Positions 5,919 to 6,134 of a stretch of 6,134 bases of DNA are shown piece by piece. Position 1 is the first letter of the stretch, and each line of letters begins with the position of its first letter. The notes beneath the pieces are model-generated. The model made no database searches. It was not told the DNA's origin and saw only the letters and a list, made by a program, of their open reading frames with translations. Source of the DNA: Acidobacteriaceae bacterium. Lineage in GTDB: Bacteria; Acidobacteriota; Terriglobia; Terriglobales; SbA1. Made by a program: the position numbers and the translations under genes. Where the stretch lies: positions 1 through 6,134 of the forward strand of contig PLEA01000480.1 of the NCBI GenBank assembly GCA_003136335.1. Reading direction: 5' to 3'.

Positions 5919-6030
5919 TTCATCACCTCGCCGGAACTATGATGCCTGAAGGCAGTGTGCGGTTGGACTACAGTCAATACCCTATGCGTATGCTCCATTC
6001 GCGTTCTTCCGAATTTGCATCAAAGCGGCA
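5919..6030. promoter_or_regulatory. Divergent intergenic region, presumed to hold two promoters
   Basis: This 112-base region lies between the minus-strand TPR gene and the plus-strand gene at 6031, so promoters for both should be here or just inside the genes. On the plus strand TTGGAC (5963-5968) and TATGCT (5989-5994) resemble -35 and -10 boxes, but the 20-base spacing is long. On the minus strand no convincing pair was found. A small inverted repeat TGCCT-GA-AGGCA lies at 5943-5954. Individual elements are not assigned with confidence. Confidence 0.3.
5922..5929 (-). promoter_or_regulatory. Strong Shine-Dalgarno sequence deciding the TTG start of the TPR gene
   Basis: On the minus strand GAGGTGAT matches eight consecutive bases of the anti-Shine-Dalgarno complement. 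Its GAGG core is seven bases from the TTG at 5918-5916. An ATG overlaps this site (5923-5921), but it is in another frame and hits a TGA after two codons, so the TTG is the supported start. Confidence 0.65.
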
Positions 6031-6134
6031 ATGACAAGACACCTCTGGTCGATGATCTTGATAGCTGGCTGCGCGTCTGCACAGGTTGCCGCTCCTCCCA
6101 CTTCCGGCGATGCTGGCCCGCAGAAAGCGGCTCC
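6031..6134 (+). CDS. N-terminus of an exported protein or lipoprotein, 3'-partial
   Basis: The frame is open from the ATG at 6031 to the window end, giving 34 residues. An in-frame stop at 5947-5949 and the absence of ATG, GTG or TTG between it and 6031 fix the start, although an ATG at 6052 is also possible. The sequence begins MTRHLWSMILIAGCASAQ: a basic start and a short hydrophobic core. It ends either in a lipobox-like I-A-G-C (acylated Cys14) or in a signal peptidase I site ASA-Q. What follows is Ala/Pro-rich (VAAPPTSGDAGPQKAA), similar in style to the other exported proteins here. Only a weak purine-rich stretch (AAAGCGG) lies upstream. Export is likely; the function is hidden beyond the edge. 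Confidence 0.55.
   Translation, partial: MTRHLWSMILIAGCASAQVAAPPTSGDAGPQKAA

Noticed and set aside
5943..5954. Inverted repeat TGCCT-GA-AGGCA as an operator.
   Set aside because: Five-base arms are expected by chance in a sequence of this length, and it is not placed on a convincing promoter.
1..6134. CRISPR array, tRNA or rRNA, insertion sequence, phage or toxin-antitoxin genes.
   Set aside because: No regularly spaced direct repeats, transposase motifs, terminal inverted repeats or cloverleaf-like segments were found on reading.

Overview
The window looks like chromosomal DNA from a moderately GC-rich Gram-negative bacterium, most likely an acidobacterium (Terriglobia-like). This assignment is inferred from gene content and protein style: secreted Pro/Ala/Gln-rich proteins, a signal-peptide TPR protein, and a STAS protein inside a glycan cluster. 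No marker gene is present to prove it.

Positions 1-4518 hold six tightly packed plus-strand genes that read as the downstream part of an exopolysaccharide or glycolipid operon. In order they are: the C-terminal part of a sugar-nucleotide pyrophosphorylase-like protein with a left-handed beta-helix; a STAS-domain protein lacking the usual phospho-acceptor serine; a small exported Pro/Ala/Gln-rich protein with a C-terminal membrane segment; a P-loop kinase of the thymidylate-kinase fold; a family 2 glycosyltransferase resembling dolichyl/polyprenyl-phosphate sugar synthases; and a family 4 glycosyltransferase. Junctions are a long out-of-frame overlap (811-868, if the GTG start is right), an exact abutment (1236/1237), a GTGA overlap (1659-1662), a 41-base gap with a good ribosome binding site, and an ATGA overlap (3244-3247). 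Together they suggest activated-sugar supply, sugar transfer to a carrier lipid or growing glycan, and two accessory proteins of regulatory or envelope type.

Positions 4519-4658 form a short convergent intergenic region that closes the operon. On the minus strand, 4659-5918 encodes an exported TPR protein built from three in-phase copies of a module of about 90-105 residues, with a TTG start behind a strong Shine-Dalgarno sequence. A 112-base divergent intergenic region (5919-6030) follows. The window ends inside a plus-strand gene for a short exported protein or lipoprotein, cut at 6134.

No RNA gene, CRISPR array, insertion sequence or phage gene was seen. The less ordinary items are the modified thymidylate-kinase-like enzyme, the serine-less STAS protein in a glycan operon, the small membrane-anchored Pro-rich protein, the TPR supermodule, and a 21-base near-perfect palindrome inside the family 4 glycosyltransferase gene.
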